DNA of 64,000 bases from Paramagnetospirillum magnetotacticum MS-1. Lineage in GTDB: Bacteria > Pseudomonadota > Alphaproteobacteria > Rhodospirillales > Magnetospirillaceae. Position numbers and translations under genes: made by a program. The notes below the pieces were generated by a model. That model was not told the DNA's origin, searched no databases, and saw nothing but the letters and a program-made list of their open reading frames with translations. Where the stretch lies: positions 1-64,000 of the forward strand of contig NZ_JXSL01000025.1 of assembly GCF_000829825.1 (NCBI RefSeq), written 5' to 3'. Shown here piece after piece: positions 1-8,302 of the stretch. How positions within the stretch are numbered: the stretch's first letter is position 1; the number at the start of each line of letters is the position of its first letter.

Positions 1-476
1 GGAGGACGGGAGGGCCTTCAGGCTGCTCAACGTGCTCGACGACTTCAACCGCGAAGGGCTCGGCATCGAGGTGGATTTCTCGCTACCCGCCGAACGGGTC
101 GTACGCATGCTGAACCGGATCATCGAATGGCGTGGCAGCCCCAAAGCCATTCGGGTCGATAACGGCCCGGAATACATCAGCGGCACGTTGATGAAATGGG
201 CTGAAAAACGAGGGATTGCTCTCCAGCATATCCAGCCCGGCAAGCCCCAGCAGAACGCCTATGTGGAGCGCTACAACCGGACGGTCCGCCACGAATGGCT
301 GGGCCAGTTCCTCTTCGAAACCATCCAGGAGGTGCAAGATCACGCCACGGATTGGCTATGGACCTACAACAACGACAGACCCAATATGGCCATCGGCGGC
401 ATCACACCCGCCCAGAAACTGAAATTGGCCGCGTGAGTTCTATGTTCCAACCCCGTTAAAAACGGGGGGATTACCC
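1..476 (+). mobile_element. Right-hand part of an IS3-family insertion sequence
   Basis: The element contains the transposase end and about 40 bp of non-coding DNA after its stop codon. That tail holds a hairpin, CCCCGTT-AAA-AACGGGG (451-467), followed by GGATTACC, which resembles the right terminus of some IS3-family members. The exact end is a guess because the left inverted repeat and the target duplication are not in the window. Confidence 0.55.
2..436 (+). CDS. IS3-family transposase OrfB (integrase core), 5' end cut by window edge
   Basis: This is the C-terminal 144 residues of a DDE transposase that cuts and joins insertion-sequence ends. The frame is open to the window edge, so the start lies outside. 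The second catalytic Asp sits in RVDNGPEY and the Glu in [11 protein letters not shown]. They are separated by exactly 35 residues, the DD(35)E spacing of IS3-type and retroviral integrases. The tail ITPAQKL is typical of IS3 OrfB ends. The first catalytic Asp would lie upstream of the window. Whether the element is intact cannot be judged here. Confidence 0.93.
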   Translation, partial: EDGRAFRLLNVLDDFNREGLGIEVDFSLPAERVVRMLNRIIEWRGSPKAIRVDNGPEYISGTLMKWAEKRGIALQHIQPGKPQQNAYVERYNRTVRHEWLGQFLFETIQEVQDHATDWLWTYNNDRPNMAIGGITPAQKLKLAA

Positions 477-522
477 TTGGGCCTAACCGAACCCCGATGA
501 GTCGAACTCATCGGGGTTCGGT
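477..522. repeat. 46-nt hairpin element, copy 1 (TTGGGCCTAACC family)
   Basis: The motif TTGGGCCTAACC runs into a perfect 16-bp stem (487-502 pairs with 506-521) with a CGA loop. A second element of identical length and layout lies at 12327-12372, with different stem bases that still pair. There is no T-run, so it is not a standard intrinsic terminator. Its position between an IS end and an exported-protein gene suggests a dispersed REP-like element. Confidence 0.7.
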
Positions 523-601
523 CTGATTCACATGACCCAAGTCAAGCCACGCAGGCTTTGCCTGGGCTAGGCTGCCGCCTGTGATTGCCGGGGGAGAGGT
601 C

Positions 602-1945
602 ATGAAGCGCGCGGTTCCGCTGATCCTGCTGCTGTTGTCGTCCGCTTCCGCCCTGGCGGCTGGGGCGGGGATGGAGGCGCGCAATTATGTGGCGCGCCGT
701 TTGACCGCCGAAGGCCATGTGCAGGTGGAGGTGACGGGGGTGGAGCCTTCCGGCGATATCTGCCGCGTCTCGGGGATCGTGCGCAAGGTGTTCGCGGGAC
801 GGGCCGCAGCGGGTGATTCCTTGGCCTTCCGCCTGCCCTGCGGTGCTGATGCTTTCTGGACCGCCGATAAGCTGAAGGCGGCCAGACTGGCCGAAGTTTT
901 CGTCAAACCCGGCCTGAACGGGCTGGACGCCGCCGATGACGGCGAAGGGCTGCGCCTTCTCGACGCGGTGACCGCGCTGCCGCAATCGGTGGACGATCCC
1001 GCCCTGGTGCGCGAGATGACCGAATCCATCGCCCGTTACCGCATCGATGCCGAGGTCAAACGCCGCAATCCGGCTGCCGCATTGGAGATGACGCAGGTGG
1101 CGGATCCTGCCTTGCGCGCCCGATTGCTGGCCCATGCCGCCGGTCTGATGGCGGCGCATGGGTTGCCCCAAGCCGATGGGGCCGCCGACGAGGCCATTGC
1201 GGCGGTCACGGCGCTGCCCGATGCCGATACGCGTCTCGAAACCGGGCTGGTGGCGCTGGAATCCCTGGCCATGGGCCGGGCGCGCAAGGGGGCTCTGGCC
1301 CTGGCCGCCTTGCTGGAGCCCGAGGTGGATGCCCTGACCCTGCCGTCGCGGCGCGACGCGGCGGGGCTGGTCCTTTACGGTGCGCGTATCCGTTCCGACG
1401 ACCCGGCGGGCGCCTTCGTGTCGCTGTCCAAGCTGAGCGATCCGGCCACGCGGCGCGACCGGCTGTCCAACATGCCCTTCGCCCAGAAGGATTTCAGCCC
1501 GGTGAACCCGGACTCGCCGGTCTGGATGGATCGCCTTCTGGCGGGTGCCGAGGCGCTGCCCGCAGGCTCCTTCCGCACCGAGGCCCTGACCGGGCTTTGC
1601 CGCACCGTCCGGAACACGGCCATGGAAATGACCAAGATGCCTGATCTGCTGGGCCGGGCGGGGGGCTGGGCCGAACTGGCGGCCCGGCGCGGACATGGGC
1701 CGTCGGCTCAGTTGCTGGCTCTGATCCGCGAAGCCCAAGGGGGTGTATCCGCCCGCGCCGAAGCGGCGCGCTGGCATGCCGTGTCGGCCACCGGCTTCGA
1801 CGCTGGGCCCAAGGCCAAGGCCGAGGCCTTGAAGGCGCTGGGAACCTTCACCCCTGTCGAACGCGCCGCCGCCGCCCGGTTGATCCAGCCCATGTCCATG
1901 GGAGAGGTCTCGCCCGCCCGCCTGGTGGATCTGGCGGGGCGTTAG
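602..1945 (+). CDS. Exported protein of unknown function (447 aa)
   Basis: I do not recognise a family. The start chosen is the ATG at 602, preceded by GGGGAGAGGT. It gives a clean signal peptide: Lys-Arg, then a hydrophobic core ending SASALAA, cleaved around residue 20, so the protein is probably periplasmic. Residues about 25-90 look like a small beta-rich domain (VQVEVTGVEPSG, then CRVSGIVRKVF). The remainder is Ala- and Leu-rich and helical, resembling a degenerate helical-repeat solenoid. It converges on the histidine kinase at 1942-3639, sharing the bases TTAG at their stops. Confidence 0.8.
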   Translation: MKRAVPLILLLLSSASALAAGAGMEARNYVARRLTAEGHVQVEVTGVEPSGDICRVSGIVRKVFAGRAAAGDSLAFRLPCGADAFWTADKLKAARLAEVFVKPGLNGLDAADDGEGLRLLDAVTALPQSVDDPALVREMTESIARYRIDAEVKRRNPAAALEMTQVADPALRARLLAHAAGLMAAHGLPQADGAADEAIAAVTALPDADTRLETGLVALESLAMGRARKGALALAALLEPEVDALTLPSRRDAAGLVLYGARIRSDDPAGAFVSLSKLSDPATRRDRLSNMPFAQKDFSPVNPDSPVWMDRLLAGAEALPAGSFRTEALTGLCRTVRNTAMEMTKMPDLLGRAGGWAELAARRGHGPSAQLLALIREAQGGVSARAEAARWHAVSATGFDAGPKAKAEALKALGTFTPVERAAAARLIQPMSMGEVSPARLVDLAGR

Positions 1946-3639
1946 CCGGGCATTTGCTCGACCGGCAGCAGAAGATGCAGACGGACCTCGCCGTCTTCGG
2001 TGGTTTCGCCCCACATCTTGCCGCCGTGGATCTGCGCCACCTTGCGGCAGATGGCCAGGCTCAGCGTGGGGCCGCGTCCCCTGGCCGGGGTGCTGCCGGG
2101 CCCCATGAGCGGGAAGACGGTTTCGCCCTCGCCGAAATCGATGTCGGTATTGTCGGCACGCACCAGGAGGTGCCACATCTCGCCATCGCGTTCGGCGCCG
2201 AGGCTGATCTTCTGATAGGTGTCGGGCCGCCGCCGCTCCAAGATGGCCGAGATCATGTGGTGGAACAGCCCCGCCAGATGCTGGCGGTCCCCCATGATGT
2301 CGGGCAGGTTCCGGGCCCTGATCTCGGCCTCGGCCATGGCGATGCGCGGCTCCAACAGATCCATGGTCTCGGCCAGCACCCGCGACAGGGATACGGGCTC
2401 ATGGGGGCGGATCTGCGATACGCCGAGATAGCGTTGCAAAGCATCCATCTGCGACTTCATGCGCTCGATACCGGAACGGATAAAGCCCAGATACTCGTTA
2501 ATTTCCCCATTCTCGCCGCTACCGGTCTTGCGCACCAGCAACTGGGCGTAAGACAGCACGGTGCGCAGCGGTTCTTGCAGGTGATGGGCGGAGATCTCCG
2601 CCATATGGCGCAGTTCCTCATTGGCCAGTTCCAGATCGGCGCCGCGTCGCGCCAACAGGCGCTCGAAGCTCTCGCGGGCCACCAATTGGCGGTGCATGGC
2701 CCAGGTGATGGTCATGGCCGCCAGGACCAACGGGATGGCGATGATCAGCAATGTCGCCGCATAGCCCTTCCATTGGGCCATGGTGTCGTCGTGCAGGGTG
2801 GAGACGGCGACCACCGCTGGCAGACCGTCCAGCACCCGGTAGCTGGCCTGGCGCAACTGGCCGTCGGTCGCCACCACATTGATATAGCTGCCCGCTTGGG
2901 CTTTTGTGAGCTGTTCCCGGAATAGCGGACCTTGAGAGAAGTCCTTGCCGATCATCGTCTCGTCGAGGGGGCCGCGGCTCAGCATGGTGCCGTCGGTGTT
3001 GAACAGGGCGATGGCGCCGTTGGGCTTCTGGCGGATGGACTCGAACTGTTCGTTCAGGTGATCGAGACGAATCATCAGGGCGACTACCGCCACCAGCTTG
3101 CCATCCGGAGTCCGGTGGGCGCGGCTGACCGGCAGGACCCGCTTGCCGTTGACCCGGCTGATGATGGGCTTGCCCAGGAATATCCCGCTCCCGCCCTGTC
3201 CATGGACCAGGAGATAGTCCCGGTCCGCGACCACGGCCCCCGCCGGGGGCTGTTCGGGATAGGAGTGAAGATAGCGTCCCTCGGGCGCGATGACCCGGAT
3301 GGCCGCCACCATGGGGGCATGCAGCAGGAGATGGGCCAGGAACTCCTTGAAGGCGGGGTCATGGGGCGAAAGCCGTGTTTCGCGGTCGAGGCGCTCGCCC
3401 ACCATGGCAAGGACCAGCGAGGATTGCCGGAATATGCTGCCCGTATGCTCGGCCAAGGAATCGACCAGCCGCTCGTTGTTGACCTGGCGGTCGCGCATCA
3501 GATCGCTGCGCCTTTGCAGGGCCATGGCGCTGAATGTGGCGATGATGAACAGCACGGCCAGCACACCCAACCCCACGGCGGAGGTGCTGGGCCGCCAGGC
3601 GGGCCATTTGCCTTGGTCGTTCGGCATAGCTATGTGCAT
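1942..3639 (-). CDS. Membrane sensor histidine kinase with degenerate ATPase domain (565 aa)
   Basis: Residues about 19-42 and 292-315 are membrane segments flanking a periplasmic Cache-like sensor domain (about 45-290). A HisKA-type helix follows, with AHHLQEPLRTV around residue 351, so the phospho-accepting His is present. The C-terminal HATPase domain is eroded. The N-box reads LFHHMISAILERR, with no Asn at the usual position, and the G1 box reads DNTDID instead of DNGIGI. Typical members of the LQEPLR class have LFQNLIGNAIKY and DNGIGI. It may therefore bind ATP poorly or act as a pseudokinase or phosphatase. No response regulator is adjacent. It is divergent from the TPR gene at 3807. 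An alternative start is the ATG at 3627. Confidence 0.88.
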   Translation of the reverse strand: MHIAMPNDQGKWPAWRPSTSAVGLGVLAVLFIIATFSAMALQRRSDLMRDRQVNNERLVDSLAEHTGSIFRQSSLVLAMVGERLDRETRLSPHDPAFKEFLAHLLLHAPMVAAIRVIAPEGRYLHSYPEQPPAGAVVADRDYLLVHGQGGSGIFLGKPIISRVNGKRVLPVSRAHRTPDGKLVAVVALMIRLDHLNEQFESIRQKPNGAIALFNTDGTMLSRGPLDETMIGKDFSQGPLFREQLTKAQAGSYINVVATDGQLRQASYRVLDGLPAVVAVSTLHDDTMAQWKGYAATLLIIAIPLVLAAMTITWAMHRQLVARESFERLLARRGADLELANEELRHMAEISAHHLQEPLRTVLSYAQLLVRKTGSGENGEINEYLGFIRSGIERMKSQMDALQRYLGVSQIRPHEPVSLSRVLAETMDLLEPRIAMAEAEIRARNLPDIMGDRQHLAGLFHHMISAILERRRPDTYQKISLGAERDGEMWHLLVRADNTDIDFGEGETVFPLMGPGSTPARGRGPTLSLAICRKVAQIHGGKMWGETTEDGEVRLHLLLPVEQMPG

Positions 3640-3806
3640 TCACTTCGCATGGGCGGCATCATACCAGCGCGGAAATGAGGATCAATATCCCGAGAGGCAC
3701 AACGGCATGCATTGCGGCTGTCCTTGCGGCTTGCACCGTGCCGCCTTGCCACCTCCGTCAACTCCATGCCAAGGTTCGGCTCGGGAAGAGTCGTGGAGAA
3801 ACCATA

Positions 3807-5993
3807 TTGGCCGAGGATTTCGCAAAGGCAGTGGCGCTGCATCAGGCGGGCAAGCTTTTGGAAGCCGTCGAGATCTACCAGCGGATACTGGTTGCCAATC
3901 CCTATGACGAGGGCGCCAACCATCTGCTGGGGGTCGCCTGCTCTCAGATGGGCCAGTTCGATCTGGCCATCCACCTGATTTCCGAAGCCATCCGCGCCAA
4001 TGATCGGGTTCCCGATTATCACGTCAATCTGGGCAATGCACTGTTCAGCGTCCGGCGTCTTGACGAGGCCGAGGCCGCCTATCGCCGCGCCCTGGCCCTG
4101 AACGCCGAGATTCCCGAAGCGCTGTTCGGCCTGGGCAATACCCTGGCCCAGACCGGCCAATTGGAAGAAGCCCTGGCCTTTCACCGCAATGCGCTGGCTC
4201 TTCGCCCCAATTTCGTCGAGGCCCTGGCCAATATGGCCGGTGTGCTGGGTCGTCTGGGCCGCCGCGACGAGGCAGTGGAAAAGCTGCGCCGCGCCGTGGC
4301 CGAGCGACCGGGCGAGGCCAGCCTGCATGCCGATCTGGGCCGTGCCCTGCTGGCCTCCGGGCACGGCGCCGAGGCGGATGTGGAGGTGTGCCGCGCCTTG
4401 CGTCTGGCGCCTGACAGCCCTCCCGTCCTGGTGGCCGCCTCCGACGTGATCCGGGCCCGCGGCCGCATGGAGGAGGCGCTGGAATACGCTGACCGCGCCG
4501 TCGAACTGGCGCCCAATTATCCGCCCGCCGTGCTGGTGCTGGCGCGCCAGTTGCGGGTCCTGGGGCGTAGGGATCAGGCGGCCGAGACCTATCTGCGGCT
4601 GGCAGGAATCGAAGGCGCCGGCGTGGCCCATCTGTTCGACGCCGCTAATGCCTTGAACGAGATGAGTCGCCTGCCCGAGGCGGTGGCGCTGTATCAAAGG
4701 CTGCTGGCCCGCGAACACGATCATTCCGAGGTGTGGAACAATCTGGGCAATGCGCTTCGGGAACTGGGCGAGTTGGAGCGCGCCGCCGAATGCTACGAGG
4801 CCGCCGAAAGGCTCAGCCCTGACGATCCCGTGGTCATGTCCAACCGGGCCGCCCTGTTGGGCAGCCTGGGGAAGGCGGAGGAGGCCGAGGCTCTGTGCCG
4901 CAGGGTGGTGGAGCTGCAGCCCGGAATCGCCATACCGCTGTCCAATTTGGGGCAGGCTCTTTATGCCCAGGGCCGTATGGAAGAAGCCCAGGAGCAGTTC
5001 GACGCGGCGGGCGCGGCCAATCCGGAAAACGACGATGTGCGCTTTCACCGCGCCATCATCCGCCTGATGCTGGGTAATTTCGCCGAAGGCTGGCCCTTGT
5101 ATGAGGCGCGCTGGGGCAACCGCAAGCGGGCCGAGCAGCTGCGCCATGCGGGCATCCCCCAATGGCTGGGGGACGAGGACCTGCAAGGCCGGACCCTGCT
5201 GTTGTGGTCGGAGCAGGGCTTTGGCGACACGCTGCAATTCGTCCGCTTCGCGGCCCTGGCGGCGGCGCGCGGCGCCCGTGTGATCCTCGAGGTGCAGCCC
5301 GCCCTGGTCTCATTGCTGCGCCAGATGCCCGGCATCCATAAGGTGGTGGCGGTGGGCGAGGAGACCGGGCCGGTGGACCTGCAATCGCCGCTGATGAGCC
5401 TGCCCATGGCCTTCGGCACCACGCCAGACACCATTCCGGCCGGGATTCCTTATCTGGCTCCGCCGCCCGAACGGCTGGCGCCCTGGACCAGGCGTCTCAA
5501 TGCCAGCCTGCCGTCGGGCCCCCGCATCGGATTGGTCTGGGCGGGCGATTCCCGTGACCACGATATCGAATGCACGCTGATCGACCGCCGCCGGTCACTG
5601 GCGCTGAAACAGTTGGAGCCCGTTTTGGCGGTCGACGGCGCTTCCTTCGTCAGTCTGCAGGTGGGAAAGCAGGGGCTTCAGGCCAGGGATGAACCGCGCA
5701 TCACCGACCTGACCTCGGGCATCACCGATTTCGCCGATACCGCTGCCCTGATCAGCGGCCTGGATCTGGTGATCAGCGTGGATACCTCCAGCGCCCATCT
5801 GGCCGCCGCGCTGGGCAAGCCGGTCTGGCTGCTGTCGCGTTTCGACGGCTGCTGGCGCTGGATGCAAAACCGCGACGACAGCCCGTGGTATCCGACGCTG
5901 ACCCTTTACCGCCAGCCCGCCCCCGGCGATTGGGACACGCCCCTGGCCCGCATGGCCGAGGATCTGAGGGCCTGGCTGAAAACGGGAAAGTGA
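3807..5993 (+). CDS. TPR-repeat protein with C-terminal glycosyltransferase-like domain (728 aa)
   Basis: Roughly residues 1-480 are consecutive tetratricopeptide repeats (for example NLGNALFSVRRLDEAEAAYR and NLGNALRELGELERAAECYE). The last 250 residues resemble the GT9/heptosyltransferase fold seen in many alphaproteobacterial TPR proteins. Landmarks are WSEQGFGDTLQFVRF, RIGLVWAGD and SVDTSSAHLAAALGKPVW. Such proteins are presumed glycosyltransferases, often linked to surface or flagellar glycosylation, but the substrate cannot be read from sequence. I chose the TTG at 3807 because GTGGAGAA lies 6 nt upstream and the preceding in-frame residues do not look like TPR sequence. The longest frame begins at 3675. 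Confidence 0.82.
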   Translation: MAEDFAKAVALHQAGKLLEAVEIYQRILVANPYDEGANHLLGVACSQMGQFDLAIHLISEAIRANDRVPDYHVNLGNALFSVRRLDEAEAAYRRALALNAEIPEALFGLGNTLAQTGQLEEALAFHRNALALRPNFVEALANMAGVLGRLGRRDEAVEKLRRAVAERPGEASLHADLGRALLASGHGAEADVEVCRALRLAPDSPPVLVAASDVIRARGRMEEALEYADRAVELAPNYPPAVLVLARQLRVLGRRDQAAETYLRLAGIEGAGVAHLFDAANALNEMSRLPEAVALYQRLLAREHDHSEVWNNLGNALRELGELERAAECYEAAERLSPDDPVVMSNRAALLGSLGKAEEAEALCRRVVELQPGIAIPLSNLGQALYAQGRMEEAQEQFDAAGAANPENDDVRFHRAIIRLMLGNFAEGWPLYEARWGNRKRAEQLRHAGIPQWLGDEDLQGRTLLLWSEQGFGDTLQFVRFAALAAARGARVILEVQPALVSLLRQMPGIHKVVAVGEETGPVDLQSPLMSLPMAFGTTPDTIPAGIPYLAPPPERLAPWTRRLNASLPSGPRIGLVWAGDSRDHDIECTLIDRRRSLALKQLEPVLAVDGASFVSLQVGKQGLQARDEPRITDLTSGITDFADTAALISGLDLVISVDTSSAHLAAALGKPVWLLSRFDGCWRWMQNRDDSPWYPTLTLYRQPAPGDWDTPLARMAEDLRAWLKTGK

Positions 5994-6221
5994 CGGGAAC
6001 TGGATTTTTTGATCGGAATGGTTTAGCGTGAGGGGAGGTAGCTGGCGGATGTTCCTGCATCCGCCAGCCGCTCCTAGCCTCGGGTCAGAGCGAGGCGGAT
6101 GCGAATCCGCCACGGTAACCTGAGCACCAGGAGGAAGCGCATTCGTATCATGCGTTTCCCTCCTTGACGGCGGACCGGCTCATTCCGGCCCGCCGTCGTC
6201 ATTTCTATCAATGATTTGTTC
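5994..6221. other. Convergent intergenic region with four consecutive hairpins
   Basis: There is no convincing gene here. Four inverted repeats follow one another. GCTGGCGGATG/CATCCGCCAGC lies at 6041-6068 and GGCGGAT-GCGA-ATCCGCC at about 6093-6110. GGAGGAAGCGCAT pairs with ATGCGTTTCCCTCC (about 6130-6163, one bulge). GACGGCGG pairs with CCGCCGTC (about 6166-6192). The region sits between the convergent ends of the TPR gene and the CoA-transferase gene. It may hold bidirectional terminators or a small structured RNA. No known RNA family was recognised. Confidence 0.5.
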
Positions 6222-7328
6222 TTACGACCATCCGCTGATCACCATTTTGGCGGGCTTTTCGGCCAGGGGCCTACGTTGCCGAGGCCTCTCGCCATCCATC
6301 AACACGGGCAGGACCACTTCCACCAGACCCTGCTCGCTGAGATGGGTGAAGCCGCGCGCCTGATGATGGGGGTGGTTCGCCACTTCATGGGGTTCGAGAA
6401 CCGGCTCGAAGGTGCAGTCGGCGGGTTCGAGCAGCGCCGTCCACTCGGCCAGGGAGCGCGAGGCGAACAGGGCCTCCATCTCGGCGATCAGCGCGGTCTG
6501 GGGCAGGGGCTCGGCCTGGCGGGAAAGCCATTCAGGCTTGTCCAGCGCGGTGCAGAACGACTGCCAGAACTTCTCCTCCAGGGCCGCGATGGCGGCGAAG
6601 CGGCCGTCCTTGGTCTTGTAAATGCGGTAGAAGGCGGCGCCGCCATTGATCAGGTCATGTTCGCGCTTCGGGTCGCCCCAGCGATGCGCCATGGTCAGCA
6701 CGCCGCCCATCCAGGACAGCGCCGCCTCGGCCAAGGATATGTCAATGCTGGTGCCCTTGCCGGACGTGGAGCGCTTCAGCAGCGCGGCCAGGATGGCGTT
6801 GACCGCAAGCATGGCGCCCGCATGGTCGGCGAGCGGCGGGAAGGTCATGACCGGGCGCTCGGCGGGGCCGCTGGCTGCCAGCAATCCGGTGACCGCCAGA
6901 TAGGTGACGTCGTGGCCCGCCCGGGTGGCGAAGGGGCCGGTGCCGCCATAGCCCGACAGGGCGCAATGGACCAGACGGGGATTGATCTCGTGCAGGCGCT
7001 TGAGGCCGAAGCCCAGGCGGTCCAGCACGCCGGGGCGGAAGCCTTCCAGCAGCACATCGGCCTTGGCGACCATCTCGGCGAAGCGGGCCTTGCCCTCGGC
7101 GGATTTCAGATCCAGGGTCACGATGGTCTTGTTGGCATTGGCCAGCTTGTAGAAGGCGGTGGTTCCGTCCTCATCCACCGGCCCCATGGTGCGCATGGGA
7201 TCGCCCGCCGGGCTTTCCACCTTGATCACTTCGGCGCCCAGATCGGACAGCCACAAAGTGGCCAGAGGGCCGGGAATATACATGGAGAGGTCGAGGACCT
7301 TCAGCCCGGCAAGACAATCGGCGATCAT
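6222..7328 (-). CDS. CaiB/BaiF-family (class III) CoA-transferase (368 aa)
   Basis: The protein moves CoA between carboxylic acids through a covalent aspartyl intermediate. Family features are the N-terminal GLKVLDLSMYIPGPLATLWLS, DLGAEVIKVE and NANKTIVTLDLK. The expected catalytic Asp position falls in the RAGHDVTYLA segment around residue 160. The ATG at 7328 is preferred over longer starts: it lies 2 nt after the stop of the upstream hydratase gene and has a GGAG motif in front. The two genes form an operon, suggesting an acyl-CoA activation plus hydration step, for example in branched-chain or aromatic acid breakdown. The substrate is unknown. Confidence 0.9.
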   Translation of the reverse strand: MIADCLAGLKVLDLSMYIPGPLATLWLSDLGAEVIKVESPAGDPMRTMGPVDEDGTTAFYKLANANKTIVTLDLKSAEGKARFAEMVAKADVLLEGFRPGVLDRLGFGLKRLHEINPRLVHCALSGYGGTGPFATRAGHDVTYLAVTGLLAASGPAERPVMTFPPLADHAGAMLAVNAILAALLKRSTSGKGTSIDISLAEAALSWMGGVLTMAHRWGDPKREHDLINGGAAFYRIYKTKDGRFAAIAALEEKFWQSFCTALDKPEWLSRQAEPLPQTALIAEMEALFASRSLAEWTALLEPADCTFEPVLEPHEVANHPHHQARGFTHLSEQGLVEVVLPVLMDGERPRQRRPLAEKPAKMVISGWS

Positions 7329-7330
7329 AT

Positions 7331-8110
7331 TCAGCTCCAGCTCGGTTTTCTCTTCTCGGTCAGCGCGGTGACGCCTTCGCGGCATTCGGCTCCGGCGCGG
7401 GCCTCGACGAATTGGGCCACGGTATAGCGCATCAAATCGGGACCGGCGGGGCTGTCGTCCATGACGCGCAGCATGTCCTTGGCGGCGGCTTGGGCCTTGG
7501 GCGCGCCTTTGAGGCAGGAGTCGACCATCAAGTCGCGGGCGGCGTCCAGCTTGTCGGCGGCGACCACGGCGTGGACCAGACCGAGGCGGAGCGCCTCGCG
7601 GGCGTCGAAGCGTTCCCCCGACAGCACATAGCGGCGCATGGCCCGCGTGCCGATGGCCGCCGCCAGATGGGGCATGATCAGGGTGGGCGAGAATCCGGCG
7701 CGGACCTCGGGCAGCGAGAAGCTGGCATCGTCGGCGGCGACCACCATGTCGGCCACGGCGACGATACCGGCGCCCATGCCCAGCGCGGCGCCCTGGACCT
7801 TGGCGATCACCGGCTTGGCGCAGCGGTCGATGGCGTCCAGCATCACCGCCATCTGCATGGCGCTGCGGCTGACCTCCTCGGCATCCTGGTCCAGCATGGC
7901 CCGTGTCCAGCCGATATCACCGCCGGCGCAGAAGCTGGGGCCGCGTCCCTCGATCACCACGAGGCGCACCGCCTCGGCGACGGAAAGTTTCTGGAAGGTC
8001 TGGGCCAGATTGCCCACCATCTGCTCGTCCAGGGCGTTGTGCAGTTCCGGACGGTTCAGCGTCACGAAAGCAACGGCCCCGCTGATCTTGACATGGATGT
8101 GATCGGTCAT
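7331..8110 (-). CDS. Enoyl-CoA hydratase/isomerase family protein, methylglutaconyl-CoA hydratase-like (259 aa)
   Basis: This is a crotonase-fold enzyme of acyl-CoA metabolism. The oxyanion-hole segment reads FCAGGDIGWTRAM. The second conserved region reads VQGAALGMGAGIVAVADMV, followed by SLPEVRAGFSP, which supplies the acidic residue typical of the second catalytic Glu. The first Glu position of classical hydratases is not Glu here. Bacterial LiuC-like proteins share the downstream pattern (GERFDAREALRLGLVH), so 3-methylglutaconyl-CoA hydratase is the closest guess. A ribosome-binding site (AAGGGGAA) precedes the ATG at 8110. It is cotranscribed with the CoA-transferase at 6222. Confidence 0.88.
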   Translation of the reverse strand: MTDHIHVKISGAVAFVTLNRPELHNALDEQMVGNLAQTFQKLSVAEAVRLVVIEGRGPSFCAGGDIGWTRAMLDQDAEEVSRSAMQMAVMLDAIDRCAKPVIAKVQGAALGMGAGIVAVADMVVAADDASFSLPEVRAGFSPTLIMPHLAAAIGTRAMRRYVLSGERFDAREALRLGLVHAVVAADKLDAARDLMVDSCLKGAPKAQAAAKDMLRVMDDSPAGPDLMRYTVAQFVEARAGAECREGVTALTEKRKPSWS

Positions 8111-8302
8111 GGTTTCCCCTTCCCCTCGGCGGAGCCTTCAGTAAACCACGCCAGACGGGAATCAACCAAGATGCAAGCAGCGCTGGCTTGTGACCGGCGC
8201 GCGCCATTTCCTGTTGCCAGGGGCGTCATTGACTGAAACCATGGCAGGGCTGGGCGCAGGGGGTTCCGGCGCCTGTTCAAGCCAAGAAATTCCGGAGGGT
8301 CC

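Noticed and set aside
542-2176. 544-codon minus-strand frame opposite the exported protein
   Set aside because: No start site, no domain, shadow composition; the plus-strand frame has a signal peptide and ribosome-binding site.
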